From assembly GCA_041484845.1 (NCBI GenBank), contig JBGPIK010000020.1:1-34367 (forward strand): a DNA stretch of 34,367 nt, read 5' to 3'. A program made the position numbers and the translations under genes. This stretch comes from JBGPIK01 sp041484845 (lineage in GTDB: Bacteria > Desulfobacterota > Binatia > UBA9968). Positions 24,562 to 32,293 of the stretch are shown piece after piece (positions within the stretch are counted from its first letter, which is position 1; the number at the start of each line of letters is the position of its first letter). The notes under the pieces are model-generated. The model saw only the letters and a list, made by a program, of their open reading frames with translations. It searched no databases and had not been told where the DNA came from.

Positions 24562-25150
24562 GCACCAGTTCTTGGATACAATTCGCCACCCGACTTCACA
24601 GTTCTTTAGAAGGGTTGTTTTTCCTGGCTAATAAATTAACTTTCCAGCTCAATTGTTGGCAGCGCCTTTCTTTTATGCCCGAGCATCTGGCACGTTTTGA
24701 TTCACCCGGATTCGAGGTGGCTTCGCGGCATTGTTCGAGGGCGCCTTCAAGGTCTTCAACCATCTGTCGCGTGAAAAATCAGAGCAGGGGAGGTTGTCGG
24801 ATTCTTCGAGGCTTTTGTCTCAGAGCCAGAAGATGTTGACTTCGGAAAAGACCCCTTTAACGCTCTCCGGTGTAGATCGCTGGCGCATGAGCAAATCCGG
24901 CCAGCAAGAACTTTTTTAAACTAAACCAGGGGACACTGTTACAATACCTCAATTAGTGCCCGTAATTGTCACGCAGGCTTTCCTCACGATCACACTTCGT
25001 CATTCCTGCTGTTCAACTGATGTTATCTGAACGGTCTGAAAGACGATCTGGCCGTTTCAGGTAGTTCTCGCCCTCTGGCATCGGGGTTGCTCTCTTATAT
25101 GTGATTGAACCAAGGCGATCACCAAAGAAATCGCAACTTCTGACCTAACT
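24562..25150. other. 589-base region with no recognised gene
   Basis: Several short frames are open here, for example 24731-24919 on the plus strand, ending MSKSGQQELF, but none shows a family pattern or a good ribosome-binding site. The phrase GGGGACACTGTTACAATACC at 24927-24946 looks like the kind of short conserved sequence left near mobile elements, but no element can be drawn. Confidence 0.4.
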
Positions 25151-25942
25151 ATGATCAAGCAAGCCAAACGCGCCAGCATTTTGCCGCAGTTTCTGCTTGT
25201 CGCGGTTGCATGTTTATTACTCAACGTCAGCCTTGTCGTTGCTCAGCAATCGGAGAAACAGCTTCGTATTGTAAGCCGTGTCGTCGATGGAGACACCATC
25301 GTTCTGGAGAATGGCGAGAAAGTTCGATTGATCGGAGTAGATACGCCTGAGACTCATGATCCACGAAAGCCCGTTGAGTATTTCGGCAAAGAGGCGACTG
25401 ATTTTACCCGGAGTCTAGTTGAAGGCCAACGAATTTTTATAGAGACAGACCCAGCCAATTCCCACCTTGGTCACAAAGACAAGTATGGCCGCACACTAGC
25501 TTACGTTTGGAACCAACAGGGAAAGTTCGTTAACGCCGAAATAGTAGAGCAGGGTTACGGGCATGCCATGACACAATATCCGTTTAAGTACCTCAACGAG
25601 TTTAGAGGACTTGAACAGCACGCTAGGCAACAAGGAGCGGGCTTGTGGATGACCAATGCGGAAGCGCCCCAGATATCGGCTTATCGGAAATCTAACAGTA
25701 CAGACCGGACCGCGCACACTCTGTCCACACCCCCGTTTCGAGCAGCACTGCACGGACGCTCAGAATCTGATGCATTAAGCTCGAGTCTGTACGTAAACGA
25801 TCCGGTCGTCGGGCATACTGCCACCGGAATACCAATCTACGAGGGTCCTCGCGGCGGCCATTATCACGTCACGTCGGGTGGTCATAAGAGCTATTCGACT
25901 TCGGGCGGTTCCCGATCAACGGGCGGCGGAGGCAGGCGCTGA
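25151..25942 (+). CDS. Secreted thermonuclease-like (SNase) protein with C-terminal basic-adaptor-like tail
   Basis: A 263-residue exported nuclease. The signal peptide runs to about residue 31 (SLVVA before QQ). The staphylococcal-nuclease fold follows at ~37-167: the metal and active-site residues correspond to Asp46, Asp48, Arg59, Asp64, Glu67 and Arg114 in VVDGDTI, VRLIGVDTPET and KYGRTLAYVW. It should cut DNA and RNA with calcium. After a Ser/Thr-rich linker, the tail GIPIYEGPRGGHYHVTSGG with HKSY (~225-247) resembles the short basic-adaptor domain (PBCV-type, GPRGGxY) found on phage, viral and bacterial nucleases. The end is Gly/Ser/Arg rich. The protein probably acts outside the cytoplasm. 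A short gap separates it from a likely functional partner gene. Confidence 0.9.
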   Translation: MIKQAKRASILPQFLLVAVACLLLNVSLVVAQQSEKQLRIVSRVVDGDTIVLENGEKVRLIGVDTPETHDPRKPVEYFGKEATDFTRSLVEGQRIFIETDPANSHLGHKDKYGRTLAYVWNQQGKFVNAEIVEQGYGHAMTQYPFKYLNEFRGLEQHARQQGAGLWMTNAEAPQISAYRKSNSTDRTAHTLSTPPFRAALHGRSESDALSSSLYVNDPVVGHTATGIPIYEGPRGGHYHVTSGGHKSYSTSGGSRSTGGGGRR

Positions 25943-26032
25943 GATGGTATGTGGCGTGAAACAACTGTCTTATAATGATCATCATTCCTTGCCGATAGAA
26001 ATATTCGGATACTTCATCAGCGGGAGCGGCAT

Positions 26033-26446
26033 ATGCAACGACCATTGATGGTGGCTATATTCACGATTTTGAACGTAGCGTTTTTGGCGTCAAGTGCTTT
26101 TCCGCAAGCGCCATGCTCCGGCGACAATATGAGCAGCGACTGGATCGCGTGCCACAACGAGTGGGTCATCAGATGCGTCTCCGGCAATCAGTTGAACCGT
26201 GCCCGTTGTGAAAACGAAATCCGGTTAAAGTACAGTCAACAAAATGTACAACCCGGAGGCGTTACCACCACAGGTTGGCATTGCCCTGCAACTCATTTGA
26301 TCAAAGGCAATTTCACAACCTATGACGGTGAGCGATGCATTTTTCACGTACCCGGTGGACAGTTCTATGAGGCCACACGGCCGGAGAAGTGTTATCGAAC
26401 GCCGCAAGATGCGATTGCAGACGGCTGCAGACAGTCGGAACGGTAG
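26033..26446 (+). CDS. Small secreted cysteine-rich protein with thermonuclease-associated C-terminal motif
   Basis: A 137-residue protein with a signal peptide (MQRPLMVAIFTILNVAFLAS, cleaved near residue 25). The mature part has eight cysteines, consistent with four disulfides outside the cytoplasm. The C-terminal half, HLIKGNFTTYDGERCIF then HVPGGQFYEATRPEKCY and QDAIADGCRQS, matches the pattern IKGN-(x)-G-x-x-(I/Y)(Y/F)HVPGGxFYxxTxPExC(F/Y)xxxxxAxxxG(F/Y)R known from the small domain often attached to SNase proteins (the SUNSET-type pattern). Here it stands alone, 90 bases after the SNase gene, with a separate N-terminal four-Cys part I do not recognise. The role is unknown. Confidence 0.75.
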   Translation: MQRPLMVAIFTILNVAFLASSAFPQAPCSGDNMSSDWIACHNEWVIRCVSGNQLNRARCENEIRLKYSQQNVQPGGVTTTGWHCPATHLIKGNFTTYDGERCIFHVPGGQFYEATRPEKCYRTPQDAIADGCRQSER

Positions 26447-26494
26447 CCGTACCTCCGCCCATCACCGGGTGGGAAACCCACGCTAGGCCAGCGA

Positions 26495-26515
26495 GAGAAC
26501 CATCCAAAGGTTCTC
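26495..26515 (+). terminator. Possible terminator after the secreted-protein pair
   Basis: GAGAACC (26495-26501) and GGTTCTC (26509-26515) form a perfect 7-bp stem with a 7-base loop, about 50 bases after the upstream stop. Only a loose T-rich stretch follows (26526-26539). Confidence 0.4.
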
Positions 26516-26636
26516 CCGGCAGCCTATTTGTTCTTTATTCGGTGCTTGCCGTTACCGCATGAGCCTTTGAAATTGGCAGGTTTCTGAGGCAAGATTTTTC
26601 GTAGGCAGAAACGAGGGCTGTGCCGCTAATAAGCCG

Positions 26637-27482
26637 ATGGAAAATAGGGAAGGATTACCAGGTTTTGCCCTGTGGTATCGCTTGACAAAAGTGGGCGATA
26701 ACTTCCGCGGTCAAATGCACTCAGTTGAGAAGTTGCTGAATTTCGACCGTGAGGTTTTAGATATCGCAATCGAGAGGGTGCATCAACTCCGGGATCGACT
26801 GAAGGCGAAAGGCAAATTTGCAGACATCCAACTGCACGCCGAACGAACAGCCAAGCTACTAAAGAATATACGTCAGAATGATTCACTACGAAATCGATAT
26901 GAGATAATTGCAAATCAGGCGTTGGTGCTGCTGGTCTCGTACTTTAGTTCTTCGATGCACGCTTTGTTCACTGAGGGCGTGAGAGAAGCCTTACTCCGCG
27001 ACGTTGATTCGTCTTTGCTGCGGGAGAACTTAAGAATCTCGTTCCGTGAGCTACGGGATGCAGATTTCGATCTGCGTGAACGCGCTCCCGATCTGCTGGT
27101 TCAATCAAAAGATATTAGTTTCCAAGATATGCAGAGCATAGTGCGTGCATTCAAAGATTATGTCAGCATATCCCTGGAAAAAACCGAAGAGGTAAACGAG
27201 CTTATTCTAGCGCTGAGCTGTCGCCATGCAATCGTACATACGGGAGGCGTTGCAGACACTCGTTTCATGCGCCAGATTGCGGATGCCACGCCTCGCGGGA
27301 TCAAGCCGGATGTAGTTTTGAATCAGACCATACAGTTCTCAGATACCGAAGTACTAGAGATCGCCCAAAGCATGCTCGCATATATCGAGATAATTGGGGA
27401 GAAGATTATGGAGAGATTTGATGTAGATAAGTCGTTACGAAAAGTCCTCCTAGCATTTCGTGAAAGGTCATCACCGAACTGA
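26637..27482 (+). CDS. HEPN-like protein with R-x4-H motif
   Basis: A 281-residue, mostly helical cytoplasmic protein. The C-terminal half resembles HEPN domains of the RiboL-PSP/MAE_28990 kind: a long helix before SCRHAIVHTGGVADTRFM, where Arg196 and His201 form the R-x4-H motif of HEPN ribonucleases, followed by a helix that ends near 265. The N-terminal half is charged and helical with no clear family. HEPN RNases are common in toxin-antitoxin and antiviral systems, where they cut RNA when triggered. No nucleotidyltransferase antitoxin is adjacent. The ATG at 26637 has a poor ribosome-binding site, so the true start may differ. Confidence 0.65.
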   Translation: MENREGLPGFALWYRLTKVGDNFRGQMHSVEKLLNFDREVLDIAIERVHQLRDRLKAKGKFADIQLHAERTAKLLKNIRQNDSLRNRYEIIANQALVLLVSYFSSSMHALFTEGVREALLRDVDSSLLRENLRISFRELRDADFDLRERAPDLLVQSKDISFQDMQSIVRAFKDYVSISLEKTEEVNELILALSCRHAIVHTGGVADTRFMRQIADATPRGIKPDVVLNQTIQFSDTEVLEIAQSMLAYIEIIGEKIMERFDVDKSLRKVLLAFRERSSPN

Positions 27483-27763
27483 ACAGTGGCAACCTTTGAG
27501 CGTTCATTTCTACTTACCAAAGCATGGGCAAGTGCCCATTGCCTATACTCCACACGTCACAACCACAGCCACATCTCGTCGCTCCGCAGGCCCAAGCATC
27601 GCAAGGCTCAAGACTTACTGGACACGCAGAAATAACCCGATGATCGTGCGAGGGGGTAGTCTAGTGATGAGGGCCAGATGTCGGCCTCGCGAACCTACAT
27701 GTACAGTGCGGTTCCTGAGCAAAAAACCCCATTCTTTCGGGTGGGCCGGAAGCATAGAAAGGC

Positions 27764-27797
27764 GACCGGGGCGGGTGCATCAAGCACCCGCTCGGTC
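27764..27797. repeat. Strong GC-rich stem-loop
   Basis: GCGGGTGC (27771-27778) and GCACCCGC (27784-27791) form a perfect 8-bp stem around ATCAA. It extends outward by GACCG/CGGTC with one small bulge. A mixed T-rich run, not a clean T-tract, follows. It may terminate transcription or mark a mobile-element end. Confidence 0.6.
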
Positions 27798-27833
27798 GAT
27801 CTTGTTCGTTCTTTCGTATTCTTATATACCCAT

Positions 27834-27856
27834 GTTGCCCATTGCCCAACGAAATT
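27834..27856. repeat. Degenerate 23-bp repeat, copy 1
   Basis: GTTGCCCATT-GC-CCAACGAAATT agrees at 21 of 23 positions with 29244-29266. Read on the minus strand, both copies lie in open frames that contain NFVG(Q/K)WAT. Confidence 0.5.
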
Positions 27857-28049
27857 TGCTAGTAAGTTCACCGGGTTGGAAGGGCCATTTTTCATGGAAA
27901 TCGCGTGGGCAAACCCTCGTTGCCCAAATCGCCGTTACGGTGGCGAGCGGATTCGCTAACTACGTGCGTTTGTTGAGGACCGGATTTCGAGGGTTCGAAC
28001 TCCCCATCGGGTTTGACACCATTTGTTGACATTGTTTACTTGGCCATCG

Positions 28050-28077
28050 TTGACAAATTTCTTGGTCCCGCTATATA
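28050..28077 (+). promoter_or_regulatory. Good sigma-70 promoter of the three-gene operon
   Basis: A perfect TTGACA (28050-28055) is followed after 16 bases by TATATA (28072-28077), or after 18 bases by TATAGA (28074-28079). The start of transcription would be near 28085, about 45 bases before the ATG at 28130. A second TTGACA lies 24 bases upstream (28026-28031). Confidence 0.6.
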
Positions 28078-28129
28078 GAGGTATCCTGGGTCGACTTAAA
28101 GAAACGCAGACCTCGACGATTGCGAACCC

Positions 28130-28444
28130 ATGACATCTTTGGACCCGATTTCCCAGCTAACCTTCCAAAGCTCCCTGACAATAATGGCGATAGTCGCGGG
28201 CTGGTTTTTTGCCGTCTATGGTCAGATTAAGGCTGCGGACTCAGATGAACGAAAATCGAAGCTTTATCCTCTCTTTCGATCCGTAGGCGCAGCATTACTA
28301 CTAGTGGGTGGGCTGGCGTTAGTTTCCTGGTTTGCATTACTGGGCGTTGAATTGTGCATCAAGGCTGTGCGTGTGATTCTTCCGGTGGGTTGTGGCCTTC
28401 TGATGCTCATTGCATTGGTATTACTATTTAAAGCGCGTGACTAA
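28130..28444 (+). CDS. Small membrane protein of unknown function
   Basis: A 104-residue protein with three predicted membrane helices, at about residues 15-31, 50-71 and 82-100. A charged loop rich in D, E and K (35-45) lies between the first two. I recognise no family. It is the first gene of a short operon led by a good promoter, and the next gene begins 4 bases after its stop. The three-helix membrane layout next to soluble unknowns would fit a membrane-acting effector of a small defence or toxin system, but nothing in the sequence proves that. Confidence 0.6.
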   Translation: MTSLDPISQLTFQSSLTIMAIVAGWFFAVYGQIKAADSDERKSKLYPLFRSVGAALLLVGGLALVSWFALLGVELCIKAVRVILPVGCGLLMLIALVLLFKARD

Positions 28445-28448
28445 GCCT

Positions 28449-28964
28449 ATGCCACTCAATAAACCGAGTCTAACCTTCTCTGACAATACGGCGATACAGA
28501 ATGCGAAATTGGACAAGTGGTATATTAAGAATGATGACGCGCTGTACGCTCTAACCGTTGTTCTGTATGACGATCTCTACAAATATCAGGGACTAGTCAT
28601 AAAACTGGTGCCAAGCCATACGCTTGAAGAAGCTCTCCGTATTTGTCTAAATGGTTATCTTGCTGTCGGAGTTTCATCGTTGAGTCACACAAGTGCGAAT
28701 AGCAATGGATTTAGTCAAGGGTTACAAGACCACTTTAATTACACACAGTTTATTAAGAGTTTTAGGTGGCAAACGTATTGGGCCGGATTATTGCCAAATC
28801 AGTCGGCTATCGATAAGCTACTGGAAGTATTCTATAATTTGATGATTTGTGAGGCTGTCGACCGAGGGATAGAGACAGATAGAACCAACACAGTAAGGCT
28901 TGGGCAATATAGCGCGTTAGTAAAGGCCGTAAATAATTTGACTAAACCCCTCGATCATATATAA
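28449..28964 (+). CDS. Hypothetical soluble protein, second gene of operon
   Basis: A 171-residue protein without signal peptide or membrane segments, with mixed helix-strand content. Notable stretches are WYIKNDDALYALTVVLYDDL near residue 20 and SAIDKLLEVFYNLMICEAVD near 117. I do not recognise a family. The ATG at 28449, four bases after the upstream stop, is chosen; an in-frame ATG at 28410 would overlap the membrane-protein gene by 35 bases. Base composition is clearly more AT-rich than in the core genes on the left, which fits acquired DNA. It ends 9 bases before the next gene. Confidence 0.6.
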   Translation: MPLNKPSLTFSDNTAIQNAKLDKWYIKNDDALYALTVVLYDDLYKYQGLVIKLVPSHTLEEALRICLNGYLAVGVSSLSHTSANSNGFSQGLQDHFNYTQFIKSFRWQTYWAGLLPNQSAIDKLLEVFYNLMICEAVDRGIETDRTNTVRLGQYSALVKAVNNLTKPLDHI

Positions 28965-28973
28965 GATACCAAC

Positions 28974-29162
28974 ATGGGAAGCCAGACTGGCACAGAATTC
29001 AATGACAAGGTTGATGAGTTGGTGCGGGAATTTCTAGCCAAGGCACACGACCGAGGAGTTTCCACAGAATTCCTGTGCGACTCGCAACGGATTAAGTTTG
29101 AAGATAAATTGAAATCAGCCTTCAAGAAGTTACTTTCTGCATCCCAAGGCCAACCTGCTTAG
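28974..29162 (+). CDS. Hypothetical 62-residue protein, third gene of operon
   Basis: A small, helical, charged protein, for example NDKVDELVREFLAKAH and FEDKLKSAFKKLLSA. No family is recognised. It follows the previous gene by 9 bases on the same strand and probably belongs to the same operon. The ribosome-binding site is weak. Its size and helical, charged nature would suit a small partner or antitoxin-like protein, which is speculation. Confidence 0.5.
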   Translation: MGSQTGTEFNDKVDELVREFLAKAHDRGVSTEFLCDSQRIKFEDKLKSAFKKLLSASQGQPA

Positions 29163-29653
29163 AACTGTCCACATTTCTGTCCCTGTAAAATTACCGCGGA
29201 GGCCGCCCGGATTTGTGAATTTTGGTTCTCTCTTTTAGGGTTAGTTGCCCATTTTCCAACGAAATTCGTTCGCAAATTCGTCAACGAAGTGAAGCAGTCT
29301 ACGAGGGCGATTTTTTCGAGAATTTGCTTGGGCACCTGCGAATTTCCAAAATCGGGGGCCTCCAGTCGGCTAAGCACGGTTGCCATCCCGGCCCCAACAC
29401 CGTCCGTCTGTCTCGTCGTTCGCGGATGCCGTCGCTCAAAGCTCCGGCACCGCTCGTTTTTCGATATACACGCAGACTGTTTGAAAGATTATTCTGCTTT
29501 TGGCTCAAGTAGTCGCACGGACAATGGCATTTTATTAGGCCCAAATAGAACGTGGTCGAAAAGTAACGCGCGTTTGCTCGCAACCTGAGAAGGTCAATGA
29601 GCTAACCATTGGCTCAGCATTTACATCTGGTAGGCACAACAAACGCAAAATGC
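29163..29653. other. 491-base gene-poor region with second copy of degenerate repeat
   Basis: It starts with ACTGTCCACATTTCTGTCCC, a phrase of the kind seen at mobile-element scars, and holds the repeat copy at 29244-29266. A minus-strand frame (29159-29386) and another overlapping it are open but show no family. It lies between the end of a forward operon and the end of a reverse gene, and no clear terminator is seen. Confidence 0.4.
29244..29266. repeat. Degenerate 23-bp repeat, copy 2
   Basis: GTTGCCCATT-TT-CCAACGAAATT differs from copy 1 at 27834-27856 only in two adjacent bases. Similarity fades quickly on both sides. Confidence 0.5.
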
Positions 29654-32098
29654 TCAAAATTCTTCTTTATCTCTCACCCATCGCTTTTTGAGCACATCCG
29701 CAATACGCGACTGGTCTCTGTATCTATCTCCTGGAGGCACAATATACATACTATGATCTAAATCGATGCAGTAGTTAATGAACTGTTTTCTTACGGGCAT
29801 ATACTGTTGACTCCCGAAGGCCTTCAACAACAATTCGAGTGCCGGTTCGTCATGGATGTACGACACCTCGGCCATAGCTTCGATGTAAAGTGGTTCAAGA
29901 CGAACCCACTTCAGATGCTGAAGACCTCTCAAGGTTAGAGCAACGGCCTCTGCCTCGGAAATCGCACTTATTGTCGGATCGTTAGCCTCTATCAATTCTT
30001 TTTCCAGTAGGGCATCCGCCGCAGCAACTATTTCATCGCGGCCAGCACCCAATCCTAGAAAGAAATCAATAAATTCAGAAATTGGAACGTCTGCTTCCGA
30101 ATTACGTTTTCGGTAGCGAGACGCAACAAATTTTTCTCGCAAATACGTCAGAATACGAATACTAAGGAGTGGCGAAGACTTAAACCTAACTCCCGGATCA
30201 AACAGGTTGCATATATACGGAGTGCTTGGAGCCCGAAAATTCCCATATTCGCCACGAATCAAAGCCTTCATTGCGTGAGTATATAATGATCCCAGCGACG
30301 CCTTTCCTGTCGCGGCGACTTTGACAACATCTTCTAGCTTTAAGTGCCCAGAAGTTATTATTCGTCGAAAGAGATCAAATGCGGTCCTAATATTTCCATT
30401 GGCGAGATTCGTTATTGCTAGCCCCAAAGTCAGATGCTGTGCCAGGATTTCTTGCAGTGTGGCGACGACTTTATAGAGGTCGTCAAACGATACATGCATC
30501 GACCTACCGAATAAATACTGTGATGATCGCTCTTTAGAAGAGCCCATCTTCTCAAGGATATATGAAAGACGCCGTTCGATTACTTGTTTTGGAGATGGCG
30601 GAGGTAGATAAAACTTGGTCGAAAAATGCGACAAAAACGCACTTTCACGGTTTTTTGCTGCTCCCCATAATGTCCTTTCGGTAATTGGTAGGAGAATTAG
30701 ACTCGTTTTAACCTCGCGGTGCTTGGAAATAGATACACCGTACTGGAATACGGCCTCTTGAATATTGGGAGAGAAATGATCCGCGTTATCGAAAATTATT
30801 ATAGGTAATTTACCAAATCCTTTGGCCATATGCCCAATAGAAGTAGCAGCATAAGTGAAAGGCGACTGTCTGCGCATCGATTCTATATATTGACCAAACT
30901 CCTTGTCAAAGGCCTGTCTATCTTGTTCGAAAATCGTAGCGAAAGTTGTTTTCGACAGGCGATTATATTCTGTGCTAAAAATTCCTCTGATATGGTTGAA
31001 CGACAAGGCGGAGCGGGCCTGAAACGTGGCATCTATCTGGGCTAACAGGGCGTCGTCAAGCCAGTGAGATATACTGTCTTCCGCGCCGGTATATGCGCCA
31101 ACATCGATGCATAAAACCATACACTTGTTACGCACCGTCTTTTCAAGAATGCTGTCAAAGAACCTGGTTATAAAAGTTGACTTGCCAGCTCCCTTTACGC
31201 CCACAACTAAAACATGCTCACCACCGGCGTGAGTCATTGCTGATTCGACAGTTCGGGCTAGCGGTTCAGTAGATGCGCCAAGGACCTCAATGCTTTCGGT
31301 AAGATTTCTGGCGATGCGCTCTAGTCTCTGCTCTGCCTCCTTACTTTCTTTCGTTTCTATAAAGCATTTATTGAGCAGATCGTCTACGTTTTCACCAATA
31401 ATGTCACGAAAGAACTTATTACATACAGAAGTTATATCAGATGTATATTGACCCTTAATAAGCGGCTGGATTTGATTTGTCGGAATGAAGGCTTTCGAAA
31501 ACCGAAATTCCTGGTCAACCCCCTTTTCTACATCGGCGAAATGACCGATGTAGTTTTTTCGCAACACCGAATCGGCATGAAGCAGTGAATAGAAAAGAGC
31601 AAAATTCTTAGCTACTCCATCAAACCCTTGGAAAAGAAACGCCACACCGGCGAATACATCAATTCCATCGATCCGATTCCCTTGAAAGATAATCCAATCG
31701 ACTCCATTAGTGGCAACACAGAGAGCTACTTTCTTACTCTCGCAATATTGTGAAGCTTGCTTTAGTGCACTCGCAACGGCGGCATGTTGATAAACCGGTC
31801 CGCTGAGACGGTAAGCCTTTCCTGAGGGGTGCTCCACTGGAAACCAGAACGTATCCCGTCCTTTTGCTTCGACAACGGCTTGTCCAACCCCCTCATTTTT
31901 TAAAAAATAATCTATGCGTCCTTCCGAGGTGTATTCTTCGGGGTAAATTGATTTCGATGGCCAATCTAGAATTTCGCGCAGAAATCTGTCAACGGCGTGC
32001 AAGCGATGAGCGGCTTCGTTGGGCTTATCATCCAACGCCGCTGTTATTTCGGGAATTAGCAGCTGCAGCTTTTGATAGCTTGCGTCAATGCTCATCAT
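29654..32098 (-). CDS. PD-(D/E)XK nuclease / P-loop ATPase fusion (defence-like)
   Basis: An 814-residue two-part protein. The N-terminal ~160 residues resemble the nuclease domain of type I restriction R subunits: Asp63 in GRIDYFL, then Glu77-x-Lys79 in AVVEAKG form a D...ExK site. A P-loop ATPase follows, with Walker A GVKGAGKST (300-308) and Walker B LPIIIFDNADHF (Asp437). A sensor-like stretch, SLILLPITERTLW, lies behind it. The C-terminal ~300 residues are helical with a likely winged helix and no repeats. The ATPase recalls KAP or STAND-type NTPases. Together this looks like a single-protein anti-phage or restriction factor. The start is ATG 32098 (or 32095); the open frame extends 27 codons further, but those residues look unrelated. 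The gene is AT-rich for this genome and stands alone. Confidence 0.75.
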   Translation of the reverse strand: MMSIDASYQKLQLLIPEITAALDDKPNEAAHRLHAVDRFLREILDWPSKSIYPEEYTSEGRIDYFLKNEGVGQAVVEAKGRDTFWFPVEHPSGKAYRLSGPVYQHAAVASALKQASQYCESKKVALCVATNGVDWIIFQGNRIDGIDVFAGVAFLFQGFDGVAKNFALFYSLLHADSVLRKNYIGHFADVEKGVDQEFRFSKAFIPTNQIQPLIKGQYTSDITSVCNKFFRDIIGENVDDLLNKCFIETKESKEAEQRLERIARNLTESIEVLGASTEPLARTVESAMTHAGGEHVLVVGVKGAGKSTFITRFFDSILEKTVRNKCMVLCIDVGAYTGAEDSISHWLDDALLAQIDATFQARSALSFNHIRGIFSTEYNRLSKTTFATIFEQDRQAFDKEFGQYIESMRRQSPFTYAATSIGHMAKGFGKLPIIIFDNADHFSPNIQEAVFQYGVSISKHREVKTSLILLPITERTLWGAAKNRESAFLSHFSTKFYLPPPSPKQVIERRLSYILEKMGSSKERSSQYLFGRSMHVSFDDLYKVVATLQEILAQHLTLGLAITNLANGNIRTAFDLFRRIITSGHLKLEDVVKVAATGKASLGSLYTHAMKALIRGEYGNFRAPSTPYICNLFDPGVRFKSSPLLSIRILTYLREKFVASRYRKRNSEADVPISEFIDFFLGLGAGRDEIVAAADALLEKELIEANDPTISAISEAEAVALTLRGLQHLKWVRLEPLYIEAMAEVSYIHDEPALELLLKAFGSQQYMPVRKQFINYCIDLDHSMYIVPPGDRYRDQSRIADVLKKRWVRDKEEF

Positions 32099-32229
32099 TG
32101 AGCACTTTGCTAAAACTGTACGAACTTTGCAACCGTTTCCAAGAACATCAAGCGAGGGCGAAAGCCATATGCAGCGCATAGGGTAGGGTGGGGGTCGGGA
32201 CGGGGCAGGTCACCTGCGGGCCATCGTTT

Positions 32230-32293
32230 TTGCTGTAACGTTTGCCTACTTGCCAGCGTTATTACGCCGCAGGCGAGGCAAACGCTACAGCAA
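32230..32293. repeat. 18-bp inverted repeat at the radC 3' end
   Basis: TTGCTGTAACGTTTGCCT (32230-32247) and AGGCAAACGCTACAGCAA (32276-32293) are complementary at 17 of 18 positions, with a 28-base loop. The right arm overlaps the end of radC. There is no T-tract for radC transcription. Confidence 0.7.

Larger units (their letters stand above)
27483..28129. other. 647-base gene-poor region with hairpin and degenerate repeat
   Basis: Frames here are open on both strands but have no family pattern and look like noise. The region contains a strong hairpin (27764-27797), one copy of a degenerate repeat (27834-27856) and a promoter near its end (28050-28077). It may be the eroded remains of inserted DNA. 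Confidence 0.45.

Noticed and set aside
27661..27730. Possible group II intron 3' end (TACAGTGCGGTTC stretch)
   Set aside because: Domain V base pairing cannot be formed and no reverse transcriptase is present.
27984..28024. tRNA-like T-arm (GGGTTCGAACTCCCC) followed by ACACCA
   Set aside because: The stem has a mismatch, the acceptor distance to CCA is wrong, and no anticodon or D arm can be drawn upstream.
32230..32293. Inverted repeat as radC terminator
   Set aside because: No T-tract follows in the direction of radC transcription and the loop is long, so it is listed only as a repeat.
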